64,000 nt of DNA from Paeniglutamicibacter sulfureus (GCF_030512175.1 NZ_JAULBL010000001.1:1216510-1280509); one strand, 5' to 3'; shown: positions 24,008 to 32,627, counted from the first letter of the stretch. Notes: generated by a model from the letters alone, not told the origin. Numbers and translations are program-made.

Positions 24008-24824
24008 GGGAGGCCTCCTTCAAAGGTGCGCCGAAGCTTGCGGATTCGGTGCCGCGGACCTGGCGCTTGCGGTCCAAGGTGATGTCATCGGAAATGAGGT
24101 ACCGGCCGATGGCGGTCGCCGGTGTAAACGAGGGATTCCGAAGTGCGCTGATGTCGAATTGTTCGACGACTCGGCCTTCTTCCATGACGGCGACGTTATC
24201 GGCGATTGCCTTGACGACGTTCATTTCATGCGTGACGATCACGGTGGTGATTCCCAACTGGGCGTTGATGTCCGAAAGGTACTGCAACACCGACGCAGTG
24301 GTCCGCGGATCCACGGCTGATGTCGGCTCGTCGCAAAGCAATACCTTTGGCTCGGTGGCCAGCGCACGGGCAATGGCCACGCGTTGCTTCTGTCCGCCTG
24401 ACAGCTGTCCCGGATAAGCCTTGGCTTTGTCGGCCAAGTCCACAATTGCCAAGGCTTCGTGGGCGCGGCGGCGGCGTTCTTTCTTGGCTACTCCCGCGAA
24501 TTTAAGGCTAAGCTCGACATTTTCAACGGCGTTGCGGTTGTTCAGGAGGTTGAAATGTTGGAAGATCATCCCGATCTGATGCCGAGCCCTGCGCAATTCC
24601 TCGTCGTTCAGCGACGTAAGGTCCGTACCGTCAACCACCACGCGGCCGTTCGTCGGGCGCTCCAAGAGATTGATATTGCGAAGCAACGTTGATTTGCCCG
24701 CACCGGAAAATCCAATGATTCCCTGGATCGAGCCCCGCGGGATTTCCAGCGAGACGTTGTCCACCGCAGTGAAGGGTGCCTCCGCCGGAGGGAAAACTGT
24801 TGACACGCCTTGAATGCTGATCAT
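24000..24824 (-). CDS. metN: Methionine-type ABC transporter ATPase MetN (no NIL domain)
   Basis: This 274-residue ATPase has Walker A GFSGAGKST, Q-loop QHFNLLNNRNAVENV, signature LSGGQKQR, Walker B VLLCDEPTSAVD and H-loop THEMNVVKAI. Sequence and MetI/MetQ partners place it in the MetN family. It is about 70 residues shorter than classical MetN (about 343) and lacks the C-terminal NIL domain through which methionine trans-inhibits transport, ending instead in a short unconserved tail. Feedback would then rest on the SAM riboswitch upstream. The start at 24824 follows GAGAGGAG. Confidence 0.93.
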   Translation of the reverse strand: MISIQGVSTVFPPAEAPFTAVDNVSLEIPRGSIQGIIGFSGAGKSTLLRNINLLERPTNGRVVVDGTDLTSLNDEELRRARHQIGMIFQHFNLLNNRNAVENVELSLKFAGVAKKERRRRAHEALAIVDLADKAKAYPGQLSGGQKQRVAIARALATEPKVLLCDEPTSAVDPRTTASVLQYLSDINAQLGITTVIVTHEMNVVKAIADNVAVMEEGRVVEQFDISALRNPSFTPATAIGRYLISDDITLDRKRQVRGTESASFGAPLKEASLV

Positions 24825-24931
24825 GTCCTACTCCTCTCGGTTCACCCGAGGAACGCCGCGACATGGCAAATCAGTCAAATACGTGCGTAAGAACGAAAGT
24901 ATTCGGCGGACCGCGCAGAGTTTGGCTATCT

Positions 24932-25020
24932 CCATCGGTCCTGGCGGTAGCACCGGATCCCAAGGACGGGAGTGGTTGCTGCGGCGTCAACGAGCCAGGT
25001 CTCTCAGCCGCTCTGGATGG
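24932..25020 (-). ncRNA. SAM-I-like riboswitch, leader of metN operon
   Basis: On the minus strand the element runs from CCATCCAGAGCGGCTGAGAG through GACGCCGCAGCAACC to GGTGCTACCGCCAGGACC and GATGGAGA. P1 is CCATC/GATGG, P2 is GCGGC/GCCGC, and the conserved GCAACC and GGTGC pair as P3. The metN ATG is 107 nt downstream. Immediately before the metN ribosome site, CTCGG-GTGAA-CCGAG forms a hairpin abutting AGGAG. The expression platform may therefore be this hairpin rather than P1. Low SAM should allow expression of the whole metN-metQ operon. Confidence 0.9.
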
Positions 25021-25028
25021 CGTGTGTT

Positions 25029-25051
25029 GGCGTTGGTCGATTGCCAACGCC
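25029..25051. repeat. Inverted repeat just upstream of SAM aptamer
   Basis: GGCGTTGG (25029-25036) and CCAACGCC (25044-25051) flank a 7-base spacer, directly before the metN-leader aptamer. It may be a protein operator or a 5' RNA hairpin; there is no further evidence for either. Confidence 0.45.
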
Positions 25052-25147
25052 GAACAGTTCAAGTGTGTCGCAGAATCTTCGATCGAACCAAGACTAATCG
25101 CACTCCGGTGAAACAAATCGACTCACAGAACGATTTCCGCGCTTGAT

Positions 25148-25219
25148 TTGCTTCATGAACCGTCATAAGTCGGAAAATGAAGCGTCGATCCGCCCTACCT
25201 TGCTTCATGATTGCGTCAT
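25148..25219. promoter_or_regulatory. Repeated TTGCTTCATGA elements upstream of metN leader
   Basis: TTGCTTCATGA occurs at 25148-25158 and 25200-25210, each followed by GTCAT after three or four bases, and an inverted ATGAAGC lies between them at 25177-25183. Spacing of the two direct copies is 52 bp, close to five helical turns. This looks like a cluster of regulator sites ahead of the metN transcript, in addition to the riboswitch. The remaining sequence up to the terminator at 25531 holds no gene I can support. Confidence 0.5.
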
Positions 25220-25530
25220 GTTGAGAATGCGCCCCACGCGCGCGCCCCGGTCTTGCCGAGCCAATTCCAGCCCATAGGTGAACCCTCGTCTGAGCACCAC
25301 CAAGGTTCGCCACCCGTGGGATTTGCGAAACAACAACCGGTGACCCACTGCTGCGTCACCGGCGGCGACAAAGATTGCGCGACGTCAAAGACACCCGCGG
25401 CCGTCACCATGTCCGATCGCTGCAGACCGAATTCCGAGGGCAACCGCGCGGCGACCAACGGGCCAATTTTCGTGGTTACCCCATGGATCGCCAGAGGTAT
25501 TTACACGATGACCCGCAACCGCCCACAGCA

Positions 25531-25577
25531 AACCCGCAGGTACCGGGAGCCGCGTGGGCGGAAGGTACCTGCGGGTT
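25531..25577 (-). terminator. Terminator of the DoeA-SDR operon
   Basis: AACCCGCAGGTACC (25531-25544) pairs perfectly with 25564-25577 around a 19-base loop. It starts 13 bp after the SDR stop in the leftward direction. The stem is G+C-rich but the loop is long. Confidence 0.7.
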
Positions 25578-25590
25578 CATCGTCGTCGGC

Positions 25591-26343
25591 TCACTTGGCC
25601 AAATAGCCACCATCGACCGGCAACGAAACGCCGGTGACGTAAGTATTGGTGGCACTGGCAAAATAACCCACCGCTTCGGCAACGTCTTCCGGCATCGCCA
25701 CTCGACCCAGCGGAATCGCTTCGGAGACCGCTCGCTCCGCGGCCATGGGATCCTCGTGTCCGGCCAACCAGTCCTCAAACATCTGGGTACGTGTCATCCC
25801 CGGGGCCACGGCATTGACCCTGATGTTGTGCGGTGCAAGTTCCACCGCCGCGGCCCGTGTCAGCGCCAGCATCGCGCCCTTGCTCGCGCTGTAGATCCCC
25901 ATGGTGGGAACCCCAATGCTTGCCAGCCGCGAGGTCACGTTGATGATCGCGCCGCCACCGGCACCACGCATGACCCGCCCCGCAGCTTGGAGACAGAAAA
26001 TCGCCGCGAAGGTGTTGATTTCAAAGGTTTCCCGCACCTCCTCCTCCGGGGTGTCGAGTAGGGAATTGATGTGGTCAATGGCCGCATTGTTCACCAGAAC
26101 ATCAAGCCTTCCGGTGCGTTCGAGCACCGTGTCCATCAATGACTGCGCGGCACCCGAAGCGGTCAGTTCAGCCCGCACGAAGAAGCCGGACTCGCCGAGT
26201 TCTTCGGCCACCTGCTCTCCGCGTTCCTCATTTCGTCCGGTCACCACGACCTTCATTCCATCTGCCACCAGTCGTCGGGCAATCTCGATTCCGATTCCCG
26301 AGGTGGCGCCGGTAACCAGTGCGACGCGTTGGTTTTCTCCCAC
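25591..26343 (-). CDS. SDR-family oxidoreductase
   Basis: This 250-residue classical SDR has the motifs TGATSGIG (NAD(P) binding), NNAA, catalytic Ser in NVTSRLASIG and YSASK, and the ending VSLPVDGGYLAK. It resembles 3-oxoacyl-ACP-reductase-type or sugar/polyol dehydrogenases, and the substrate cannot be told. The start is taken as GTG 26343 because GGAGGAGAG lies four bases upstream; a GTG at 26361 would lie upstream of that site. It is last in the leftward operon behind the MHS transporter (78 bp) and before a hairpin, so it is probably an accessory step of the ectoine-like pathway. Confidence 0.85.
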   Translation of the reverse strand: MGENQRVALVTGATSGIGIEIARRLVADGMKVVVTGRNEERGEQVAEELGESGFFVRAELTASGAAQSLMDTVLERTGRLDVLVNNAAIDHINSLLDTPEEEVRETFEINTFAAIFCLQAAGRVMRGAGGGAIINVTSRLASIGVPTMGIYSASKGAMLALTRAAAVELAPHNIRVNAVAPGMTRTQMFEDWLAGHEDPMAAERAVSEAIPLGRVAMPEDVAEAVGYFASATNTYVTGVSLPVDGGYLAK

Positions 26344-26421
26344 TGCGCTCTCCTCCTTCACTTCGCTGTTTGTCCTACTTTTTTGCGGGACCGATCAATT
26401 CCTGGCCCGGGCGGCTGTCGC

Positions 26422-27834
26422 TTAGGGGCGTCCCGCCCCCACCAGCCTTTCACCAAGCTTTCGTCGCTGCTGGTCGTCGCTGCCTGGAATGACGTTGCCC
26501 CGAAGCGAACGCCCCGCGGTCTCCTTGAAAGTGAGCACCGAAATCAGCCCGATCACGCCCGCAGCCATCAGGTACCACCCCGGTACCAGCGAATTTCCGG
26601 TCGCACCGATCAGCGCCTCGTTGGCCACCGCCGCGGTGCCGCCGAAGACGGCCGTGGACAGGTTGTAACCAATGGCGAATCCGGAGTAGCGCACCGAAGT
26701 CGGGAACAACGCGGGCAGCGTCGAGGAGATCGTCGAGAGCAGCATGACCAGCAAGAGACCCAGGGTGCCGATGCCAACGATCTGCCCCCACAATCCGGCC
26801 GACTGCATCAATTGCACCGCCGGCACCGAAAGCAGCACGAAGCCAATGCTTGCGGTCACCAGCAGCGGTTTACGTCCAATCCGGTCGCTGAGTGCCCCCA
26901 ACGGCACGATCAATGCGATCATCACCAGCTGGATGAGAACCAGCGTCATGTTGGACTCCACCGAGCCATGTCCCAAGGTCGTCGTCAGGTAACTGGGCAT
27001 ATAGGTCAGCACGAGGTAGAAGGCGACGTTGACCAGCACGATAAAACCGAAGAGCTTGAAGAGCTGACCGGGATACTTGCGCAACAATGTTCCCAGTGCC
27101 TGCGGCGCGGTGCTGACTTCGTTGTCCTTGGAACTGTCCTCGGTAAAGGTTTCGGATTCCTCAAGGTGGCGTCGCATCCACAATGCAATCCCCCCAAGCA
27201 CGAGGGTGAGTGCGAAGGGCAACCGCCACCAGCCAGCCATCATGCCTTCCTCGCCAACCACCAGGGTCAGCCCGGTGCACAGGATCGCCGCCGCGCTGAA
27301 GCCGGCCAAAGTGCCGAATTCAAGGAAGGAACCATAGAAGCCACGGCGGTTATCCGGGGCATGTTCGCTCATGAACACCGCGGCTCCGGCGTATTCGCCG
27401 CCGGCGGAGAACCCCTGGACCATGCGCAGCAGGACCAGCAAGACCGGAGCCAGGTAGCCGACCTGGTCAAAGGTGGGCAGGGCGGCGATGCACGCGGTGG
27501 ACACACTGATCATCACAATGGTGAAGATCAAGACCTTCCGTCGGCCAATCCGGTCACCGAGCGGGCCGAGCACCATGCCACCGAGCGGACGGATGAGGAA
27601 GGAAATCGCGAAGGTGGAAAAGGCGAGGATTCGAGGCAGGGTTCCCCCTTCTTCACCGAAGGTGAAGAACAGTTGGGAGATGTACACAATCAGGTACCCG
27701 TAGATCCCGTAGTCGAACCACTCGATCGCGTTTCCTATTGCCGATCCGGCCACGGACTTCCGGGCCTGCTTCAGTTCTGTCGGGCTGAAATCGGCTTCGA
27801 GTCTCAGGGCAGGCGGTTGGGTTTGGCTGGTCAT
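26422..27834 (-). CDS. MHS-family MFS transporter (ProP-like)
   Basis: This 470-residue, 12-helix transporter of the metabolite:H+ symporter family has the family start GNAIEWFDYGIYGYL and the loop 2-3 signature GPLGDRIGRRKVL, repeated as GALSDRIGRKPLL in the second half. R-rich FSAGGEYAGAAVFMSEHAP in helix 5 is typical of ProP, OusA and related carriers of betaine, proline or ectoine. It lies between the M20 hydrolase (24 bp upstream) and the SDR. Given the DoeA homologue in the same operon, uptake of ectoine or a related osmolyte is a reasonable inference. Confidence 0.92.
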   Translation of the reverse strand: MTSQTQPPALRLEADFSPTELKQARKSVAGSAIGNAIEWFDYGIYGYLIVYISQLFFTFGEEGGTLPRILAFSTFAISFLIRPLGGMVLGPLGDRIGRRKVLIFTIVMISVSTACIAALPTFDQVGYLAPVLLVLLRMVQGFSAGGEYAGAAVFMSEHAPDNRRGFYGSFLEFGTLAGFSAAAILCTGLTLVVGEEGMMAGWWRLPFALTLVLGGIALWMRRHLEESETFTEDSSKDNEVSTAPQALGTLLRKYPGQLFKLFGFIVLVNVAFYLVLTYMPSYLTTTLGHGSVESNMTLVLIQLVMIALIVPLGALSDRIGRKPLLVTASIGFVLLSVPAVQLMQSAGLWGQIVGIGTLGLLLVMLLSTISSTLPALFPTSVRYSGFAIGYNLSTAVFGGTAAVANEALIGATGNSLVPGWYLMAAGVIGLISVLTFKETAGRSLRGNVIPGSDDQQRRKLGERLVGAGRP

Positions 27835-27858
27835 GGTGTGCTCCTTTGGCGGCCTTAA

Positions 27859-29088
27859 TTAATGGGAGGGAGTCGGTGCGTTGTTTGAGGCATGGCGCAG
27901 GGCGAACAGTGCATACGCGCGGGCGGCGGTAAGCAGGTCATCGATCTCCACCGATTCGTTTGGCTGATGGGCCTGGGTGTTGATTTCCCCGGGACCGAGG
28001 ACCAGGGTGGGGACCTGATGGTGCTCGGCCATGTAGCCGCCCTCGCACGAAGCTGTCCAAATGCCGAGCTCACCGGCGCCGGAGACATCGCGGACTGCCT
28101 GGCGCATACCGGCGACGACGGCGCTGTCCGCGTCGGTGAGGAACCCGGGCATCTGCATCTGCAGCTGGCCGCGGACGGTGATCTTCTCGCGCCCCGGCAT
28201 CGAAGCGGTCTGCAGGCGCTCACGGATGCGATCCAGCAGATGTTCAAGGATAAGGTGCGCGTCCTCGCCGGGCAGCAGACGCCGGTCAAGGCTCATTTCG
28301 CAGGTGTCGGGCACAATCGAGGTTCCGTGTCCGCCGGCGATGGTTCCGATATTCCATGTTGCGGCCCCAAGCACCGGGTGGGCGGCCGCCGCCAGTCGCT
28401 CCGTGTCCTGGCCTATTTCGGCAATGATCTCTGCCGCGGCCTGGATGGCGCTGGCCCCGTCGGCCGGGCGTCCGGCATGGGCGCTCGCCCCGGTAATCTG
28501 CAGGCCGAAATTCGCAGCTCCCCGACAGCCGACAATCGCCACCAAGTCGGTGGGTTCGGCGACCACGCAGCCCGTGTACGAGCCAACGGGCTCGGTGGCC
28601 ACGTAGTGTGCGATGCCGATCGCGTCGGCTTCCTCATCCACGGTGCATACCAAGGACAGCGGCAGCTGCGGATGGTGCGCATGGACAGCGGCCATGGCCG
28701 CGATCACCGCGGCCAGGCCACCCTTCATGTCCGTCGCGCCGCGTCCTATGAGCCGCCCCTGCTTCTCTCGTGGCGTGAAGGCATCGGCGTCCCAGCCGTG
28801 GCCGGCCGGAACAACGTCGCTGTGACCCAGGAAAAGCAGTCCCCCGCCGGTTCGGTCCCCGCCGAGATGAGCCGTCAGGTTGGCTCGTCCCGGGGCAACC
28901 TCGTCGAGGTGCACAATCGCACCGAGCCCGGTGAGCACCCGATCCAGGATGGCCACGGTGGCTGCTTCGGTGCCACCGGGGTTTTCCCCGCCGGCGGCAA
29001 TCAGCTCTCCGGTCAGTTCGACCAGGCGGGCCCGGTCGATCTCGGCCAGCACGCTGGTCTCCAGCGGCCTCAAGGGTGCGGTAGCCAT
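27859..29088 (-). CDS. M20 family metallo-hydrolase/deacylase (ArgE/DapE type)
   Basis: This 409-residue M20 zinc hydrolase has metal and catalytic motifs GHSDVVPAGHGWDADAF, GRGATDMKGGLAAVIAAM and CTVDEEADAIG. The dimerisation lid (GASAHAGRPADGASAIQAA) and the C-terminal AEHHQVPTLVLGPG motif follow. ArgE/DapE-type enzymes remove N-acetyl or N-succinyl groups from amino acids. In this operon it could deacetylate N-acetyl-2,4-diaminobutyrate, replacing the AstE-type DoeB of Halomonas; that is inference. I use ATG 29088 (MATAPLRP), five bases after the aminotransferase stop, because upstream residues are the shadow of that gene. Confidence 0.88.
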   Translation of the reverse strand: MATAPLRPLETSVLAEIDRARLVELTGELIAAGGENPGGTEAATVAILDRVLTGLGAIVHLDEVAPGRANLTAHLGGDRTGGGLLFLGHSDVVPAGHGWDADAFTPREKQGRLIGRGATDMKGGLAAVIAAMAAVHAHHPQLPLSLVCTVDEEADAIGIAHYVATEPVGSYTGCVVAEPTDLVAIVGCRGAANFGLQITGASAHAGRPADGASAIQAAAEIIAEIGQDTERLAAAAHPVLGAATWNIGTIAGGHGTSIVPDTCEMSLDRRLLPGEDAHLILEHLLDRIRERLQTASMPGREKITVRGQLQMQMPGFLTDADSAVVAGMRQAVRDVSGAGELGIWTASCEGGYMAEHHQVPTLVLGPGEINTQAHQPNESVEIDDLLTAARAYALFALRHASNNAPTPSH

Positions 29089-29093
29089 CCGGT

Positions 29094-30329
29094 TCACCGC
29101 GCGTCCCGGCTGGCCAAAGCCTCTTCCAGCGCGGCGTGCAGCCGTTGCACGCCCTCGGCAATCCGTGCCGGGGTGGAGGTCGCGAAGCACAGGCGCAGTG
29201 CGTCGGCAAACGCCCCCGAGTCCGAGAATGCCGGACCGGGAATATATGCGACGCCGTGCGCCAAGGCGATCGGGAAGAGCTTTTCGGAATGGATCGCGGC
29301 GTAGCGTCCGCGCAGGGTGAGCCACAGGAAGAACCCGCCCTCGGGATCCGTGGCTTCCACGTCCTGCCCGAAGGCCTCGGCGAGTGCGGCCAGCATCGCC
29401 TGCTTGCGTTCCCGGTAGACCTCGCGCAGTGTATTCAAGTGCGCGTCGAGCCGGCCCTCGGAGAGGTAGTCGGCAATCAGCTGTTGCATGGGCCCGTTGG
29501 TGCAGGTATCCATGGACTGCTTGGCGTTCACCGCCAGGGCACGCAGCGCCGGATCCATGTCCATCCAGCCCACGCGCAGTCCCGGGGCGAGGACCTTGGA
29601 GAAGGTGCGCACCGAGACCACCCGTGGATTGCCCGGGCTGAGTTCGGCGAAGCTTGGCTCTTCGGATCCCTCGAAGCGCAACAGGCCGTAGGGGTCATCA
29701 TCGATGATGAAGGCGTCCCATTCCTCGGCAAGTTCGAGTAGCTGCATGCGGCGCGCTCCGCTCAGCGTCCGGCCGGAAGGATTTTGGAAGTTCGGGATGG
29801 TGTAAATGACCTTGGGGATCTGGCCCGTGGCGGCGACCAGCGCGGGAAGGGCTTCGACTATCAATCCCTGCTCATCCACCGGGGCTTCCAACACGCGGCC
29901 CTGGTAGCTCAGTGCCGTGGCGATTCCGTTGGTGTAGGTCGGCGACTCGACAATTACCAGGTCTGACGGGTCAACGAAGAGCTTGAAGGCGATATCCAGG
30001 CCCTGCATGCCCCCGGTGGTCACCAGCAGCCGGCTGGGATCCAAGTCCACGCCCCTCCTGGAATGGTAGGCCACGATCTGCTCAATCAGCTCCGGGTTGC
30101 CCTCTGTGGCGGCATAGTCGTAGCGGCCTGCCGCCGGATAGGTCGCGAGCCGGGCGAACTCCGCCTCGGGGATCAGTTCGGCATTCGGCGCGCCCATCGC
30201 GAACCGGATGATGTCATGCTTCTGGCTTGCCAGCAGCGACGTCGAGGAGTCAATGATCGAGCCCTTTAGCAGGCTAACCCGCGAGGCCAAGCGGGATGTT
30301 GGGGATTTGAGCAGTGGTTCGATGGACAT
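29094..30329 (-). CDS. PLP-dependent class I aminotransferase (LysN/MocR-AT type)
   Basis: This 411-residue fold type I aminotransferase resembles 2-aminoadipate aminotransferases and the aminotransferase half of MocR regulators. Substrate and PLP features include TTGGMQGLDIAFKLF, YTIPNFQNPSGRTLS, DDDPYGLLRF and VRTFSKVLAPGLRVGW with the Schiff-base Lys. There is no N-terminal winged helix, so it is an enzyme, not a MocR protein. Its ATG lies 56 bp inside the upstream DoeA-like gene in another frame, implying translational coupling. It may transaminate the diamino acid released by DoeA and the M20 enzyme. Confidence 0.9.
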   Translation of the reverse strand: MSIEPLLKSPTSRLASRVSLLKGSIIDSSTSLLASQKHDIIRFAMGAPNAELIPEAEFARLATYPAAGRYDYAATEGNPELIEQIVAYHSRRGVDLDPSRLLVTTGGMQGLDIAFKLFVDPSDLVIVESPTYTNGIATALSYQGRVLEAPVDEQGLIVEALPALVAATGQIPKVIYTIPNFQNPSGRTLSGARRMQLLELAEEWDAFIIDDDPYGLLRFEGSEEPSFAELSPGNPRVVSVRTFSKVLAPGLRVGWMDMDPALRALAVNAKQSMDTCTNGPMQQLIADYLSEGRLDAHLNTLREVYRERKQAMLAALAEAFGQDVEATDPEGGFFLWLTLRGRYAAIHSEKLFPIALAHGVAYIPGPAFSDSGAFADALRLCFATSTPARIAEGVQRLHAALEEALASRDAR

Positions 30330-31539
30330 GAGGAGTACTCCTTGTATTAATCGTGGTTAGTTCGCGCGGGACGTCCGCGAAGAACTCGAGGCCGGTGGCG
30401 GTGACGCGGATGGGTTCGGAAACTTCGAAACCGTACCCATCGAGCCACATCCCGGCGATCAGGTGGAAGGTCATGTTTTCTTGGAGCTCGGTATGTTCCC
30501 CGGCCCGGAAGCTGACGGTGCGTTCGCCCCAGTCCGGTGGGAATCCCACGCCGATCGAGTAGCCCAGTCGGGATTCCTTGTCGAAGCCGGCGGCCTTGAT
30601 GACCCTGGTAAAGCGGTCGGTCACCTCGTGGATCGTGATTCCGGGGCGGACCAGCGAGAAGGCAGATTCGAGACCCTCGATGGTGGCGGCCGCGACTTGT
30701 TCCAGCTCCGAGCTGGGTTTGCCGATCACCGCGGTGCGGGCCATCGGTGCGTGATAGCGGCGGTGGACCCCGGCCAATTCAATGGAAATCGGGGAGTCGA
30801 CCGGCAATGGGTCATCAGTCCAGGTCAGGTGGGGGGTGTCCGCCCCTTCCCCGGTGGGAAGCATCGGGACGATGGAGGCATAGTCTCCCGCAATTCCATC
30901 GACACCCCGGGCTTGGGCCGCCATGATCTCCGCGGCAACCTCATTTTGCGGCCGGCCAGGACCCAGGGCCTGCAGAGCGGTGCGCATGACCGTCGAGCAG
31001 ACCTTCCCTGCAGCGCGCATCAGCTCAATCTCGTACGGGGACTTCACCAGGCGGACCCAGTTGACCAGTTCACGTGATTCCTGCAATTGCCATTCGGGAA
31101 GCATCGCGGACAGTGCCATAAACATGCGCACGGAGAAGTAGTGGGCATCGCCTTCAAACCCGACGCGCAGGTTGCGCCCGAATCCGAGATCGCGCAGGTG
31201 CTTGGCAATCCAGTCACCGGGATGGATGTCGGGGCGGTGCACGATCTGTTCCGGGTAGCCATGGATGTTTGATTCATCCATGCAGATTGCAGTTCGGTGG
31301 GCGCCATGGGCATCCATCTGACGCATGTAGAGGAGGGGAGCTCCCTCCAGGGGAAGCACGAGTATTTGTGCGGTGTAGAACGACCAGGCGTTGTACCCGG
31401 TCAAGTAGTACAGGTTCGCTGGATCCGAAACCAGCAAAACATCCAGCGCCTGGTTTGCCATGCGCTGACGAACACGCTGCTGACGCGCCGCATATTCGTC
31501 GATTTCGAGGTCGCGGTGACCTACCGGATTGTGCACCAT
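30274..31539 (-). CDS. M24 family hydrolase, ectoine hydrolase (DoeA)-like
   Basis: This 421-residue creatinase/prolidase-fold protein resembles DoeA/EutD ectoine hydrolases throughout: DPANLYYLTGYNAWSFYT, MDAHGAHRTAI, VNWVRLVKSPYEIELMRAAGK, GDYASIVPMLPTGEGADTPHLTW, GYSIGVGFPPDWGERT and NMTFHLIAGMWLDGYGFEVSEPI. DoeA opens the ectoine ring to N-acetyl-2,4-diaminobutyrate. Positions that bind metal in aminopeptidases are replaced (IELAGVHRRYHAPM), as expected for the metal-free creatinase/DoeA branch. It is the first gene of the five-gene leftward operon and divergent from tandem LysR genes, with a palindrome in the shared promoter region. A related amidinohydrolase or Xaa-Pro activity is less likely. 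Confidence 0.83.
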   Translation of the reverse strand: MVHNPVGHRDLEIDEYAARQQRVRQRMANQALDVLLVSDPANLYYLTGYNAWSFYTAQILVLPLEGAPLLYMRQMDAHGAHRTAICMDESNIHGYPEQIVHRPDIHPGDWIAKHLRDLGFGRNLRVGFEGDAHYFSVRMFMALSAMLPEWQLQESRELVNWVRLVKSPYEIELMRAAGKVCSTVMRTALQALGPGRPQNEVAAEIMAAQARGVDGIAGDYASIVPMLPTGEGADTPHLTWTDDPLPVDSPISIELAGVHRRYHAPMARTAVIGKPSSELEQVAAATIEGLESAFSLVRPGITIHEVTDRFTRVIKAAGFDKESRLGYSIGVGFPPDWGERTVSFRAGEHTELQENMTFHLIAGMWLDGYGFEVSEPIRVTATGLEFFADVPRELTTINTRSTPHVHRTTAQIPNIPLGLAG

Positions 31540-31644
31540 CGTCGCTTTTTGTTCCTAACGGTTTAGCGGGAAATTTTTGCCAGTGACGTAAACAATAGGG
31601 GTCGCTATCCCATCAGATAAAGTAGGTAAATCTTGTTCGTACCA

Positions 31645-31660
31645 TTAAGTTGAACTTACG
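31645..31660. promoter_or_regulatory. LysR-site-like palindrome between doeA-like gene and lysR
   Basis: TTAAGTTGAACTTACG contains the near palindrome TAAGTTGAACTTA, and the same half-site (AAGT/ACTT) forms a perfect palindrome at 33521-33535 before the second operon. It is a candidate shared operator of the tandem LysR proteins. Confidence 0.55.
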
Positions 31661-31698
31661 CTTTGGTGGCTCGAATATTCCCTGACCTCGGAGGGGCC

Positions 31699-32595
31699 AT
31701 GCTCGATTTCAAAAGACTGACCTTGCTGCGTGAACTAAAGCTGCGCGGGAGCATTGCAGCAACTGCCCGCGTCCTGGGAATCAGCGCTTCGGCGGTCTCC
31801 CAGCAATTGGCAAAACTCGAAACCGAGGCCGGCCTGCCCTTGCTGGAACAGGTCGGCCGGAACATCCAGCTGACGCCGGCCGCACGGCAGCTGGTGGCAC
31901 GCGTCGACGAGGCGGTGACGGTCCTCGAAGGAGCGTCCGCCGAGTTGGAGGCCCGCAGCAGCCGGGTCCAGGGCGTCATTCGCTTCGCCGCCTTCGGGAC
32001 CTTTGCCCGCACGTATCTCCCGGAAACCTTGCGCCGGCTGAGTCTGGTGTACCCGGACGTGGACGTGGAGTTCACCCAACTTGAGCCGTTCGAGGCCCTG
32101 GATGCCCTGGCCAGCCGCCGGGCCGATATTGCGATGGTCGACGAGTTCGTCCATGTTCCCCGGCGAACGGACGAGGGTCTCGTGCGCACCCTGGTCACCC
32201 GAGACCGGGTTGACATTTATCTGCCACACCCGATCTCCGATCCAATCGAGCTGGGGGAACTTCACTGGGCGTTCGAACCGCGTGGCACCGACGCCTACCT
32301 GTGGACCCAACGCTTCTGCCGCAAACTGGGGTTCGAACCGAAGGTCACCTTCGATTCGCCGGACCCGCGACTGCATTACGAATTGGTCGCCGCCGGGGTT
32401 GCCGCGGCGTTCTTGCCGCACATGGTTTTTCACGGCGAGATACCCACCCCTGGCACGATGACCCGATGGGTTCCGGAGGATGCCGAGACGGAGCAAGCAT
32501 TGTTCCGCGACATCTACGCCGTGGGTCGACGTGGTAGCAATTTGCGACCGGCCGTGAAAAGTTTCCTACAGATCCTCTGCGAGGTCGCCGCCTAG
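31699..32595 (+). CDS. LysR-family regulator (first of tandem pair)
   Basis: This 298-residue LysR protein has the winged helix MLDFKRLTLLRELKLRGSIAATARVLGISASAVSQQLAKLE at the N-terminus, a helical linker, and an effector domain (about residues 90-290) beginning VIRFAAFGTFARTYLPETL. GGAGGGG lies two bases before ATG 31699. It is divergent from the DoeA-like operon and followed 32 bp later by a paralogue of the same length and domain layout. It probably controls the flanking catabolic genes through the TAAGTTnAACTTA-like sites. Confidence 0.9.
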   Translation: MLDFKRLTLLRELKLRGSIAATARVLGISASAVSQQLAKLETEAGLPLLEQVGRNIQLTPAARQLVARVDEAVTVLEGASAELEARSSRVQGVIRFAAFGTFARTYLPETLRRLSLVYPDVDVEFTQLEPFEALDALASRRADIAMVDEFVHVPRRTDEGLVRTLVTRDRVDIYLPHPISDPIELGELHWAFEPRGTDAYLWTQRFCRKLGFEPKVTFDSPDPRLHYELVAAGVAAAFLPHMVFHGEIPTPGTMTRWVPEDAETEQALFRDIYAVGRRGSNLRPAVKSFLQILCEVAA

Positions 32596-32627
32596 CCCGG
32601 CGGCCCGCCTAATCAGGGAAGGACAGA

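Noticed and set aside
29089-29325. 79-residue N-terminal extension of the M20 hydrolase
   Set aside because: It overlaps the end of the aminotransferase gene; M20 homology starts shortly after ATG 29088.
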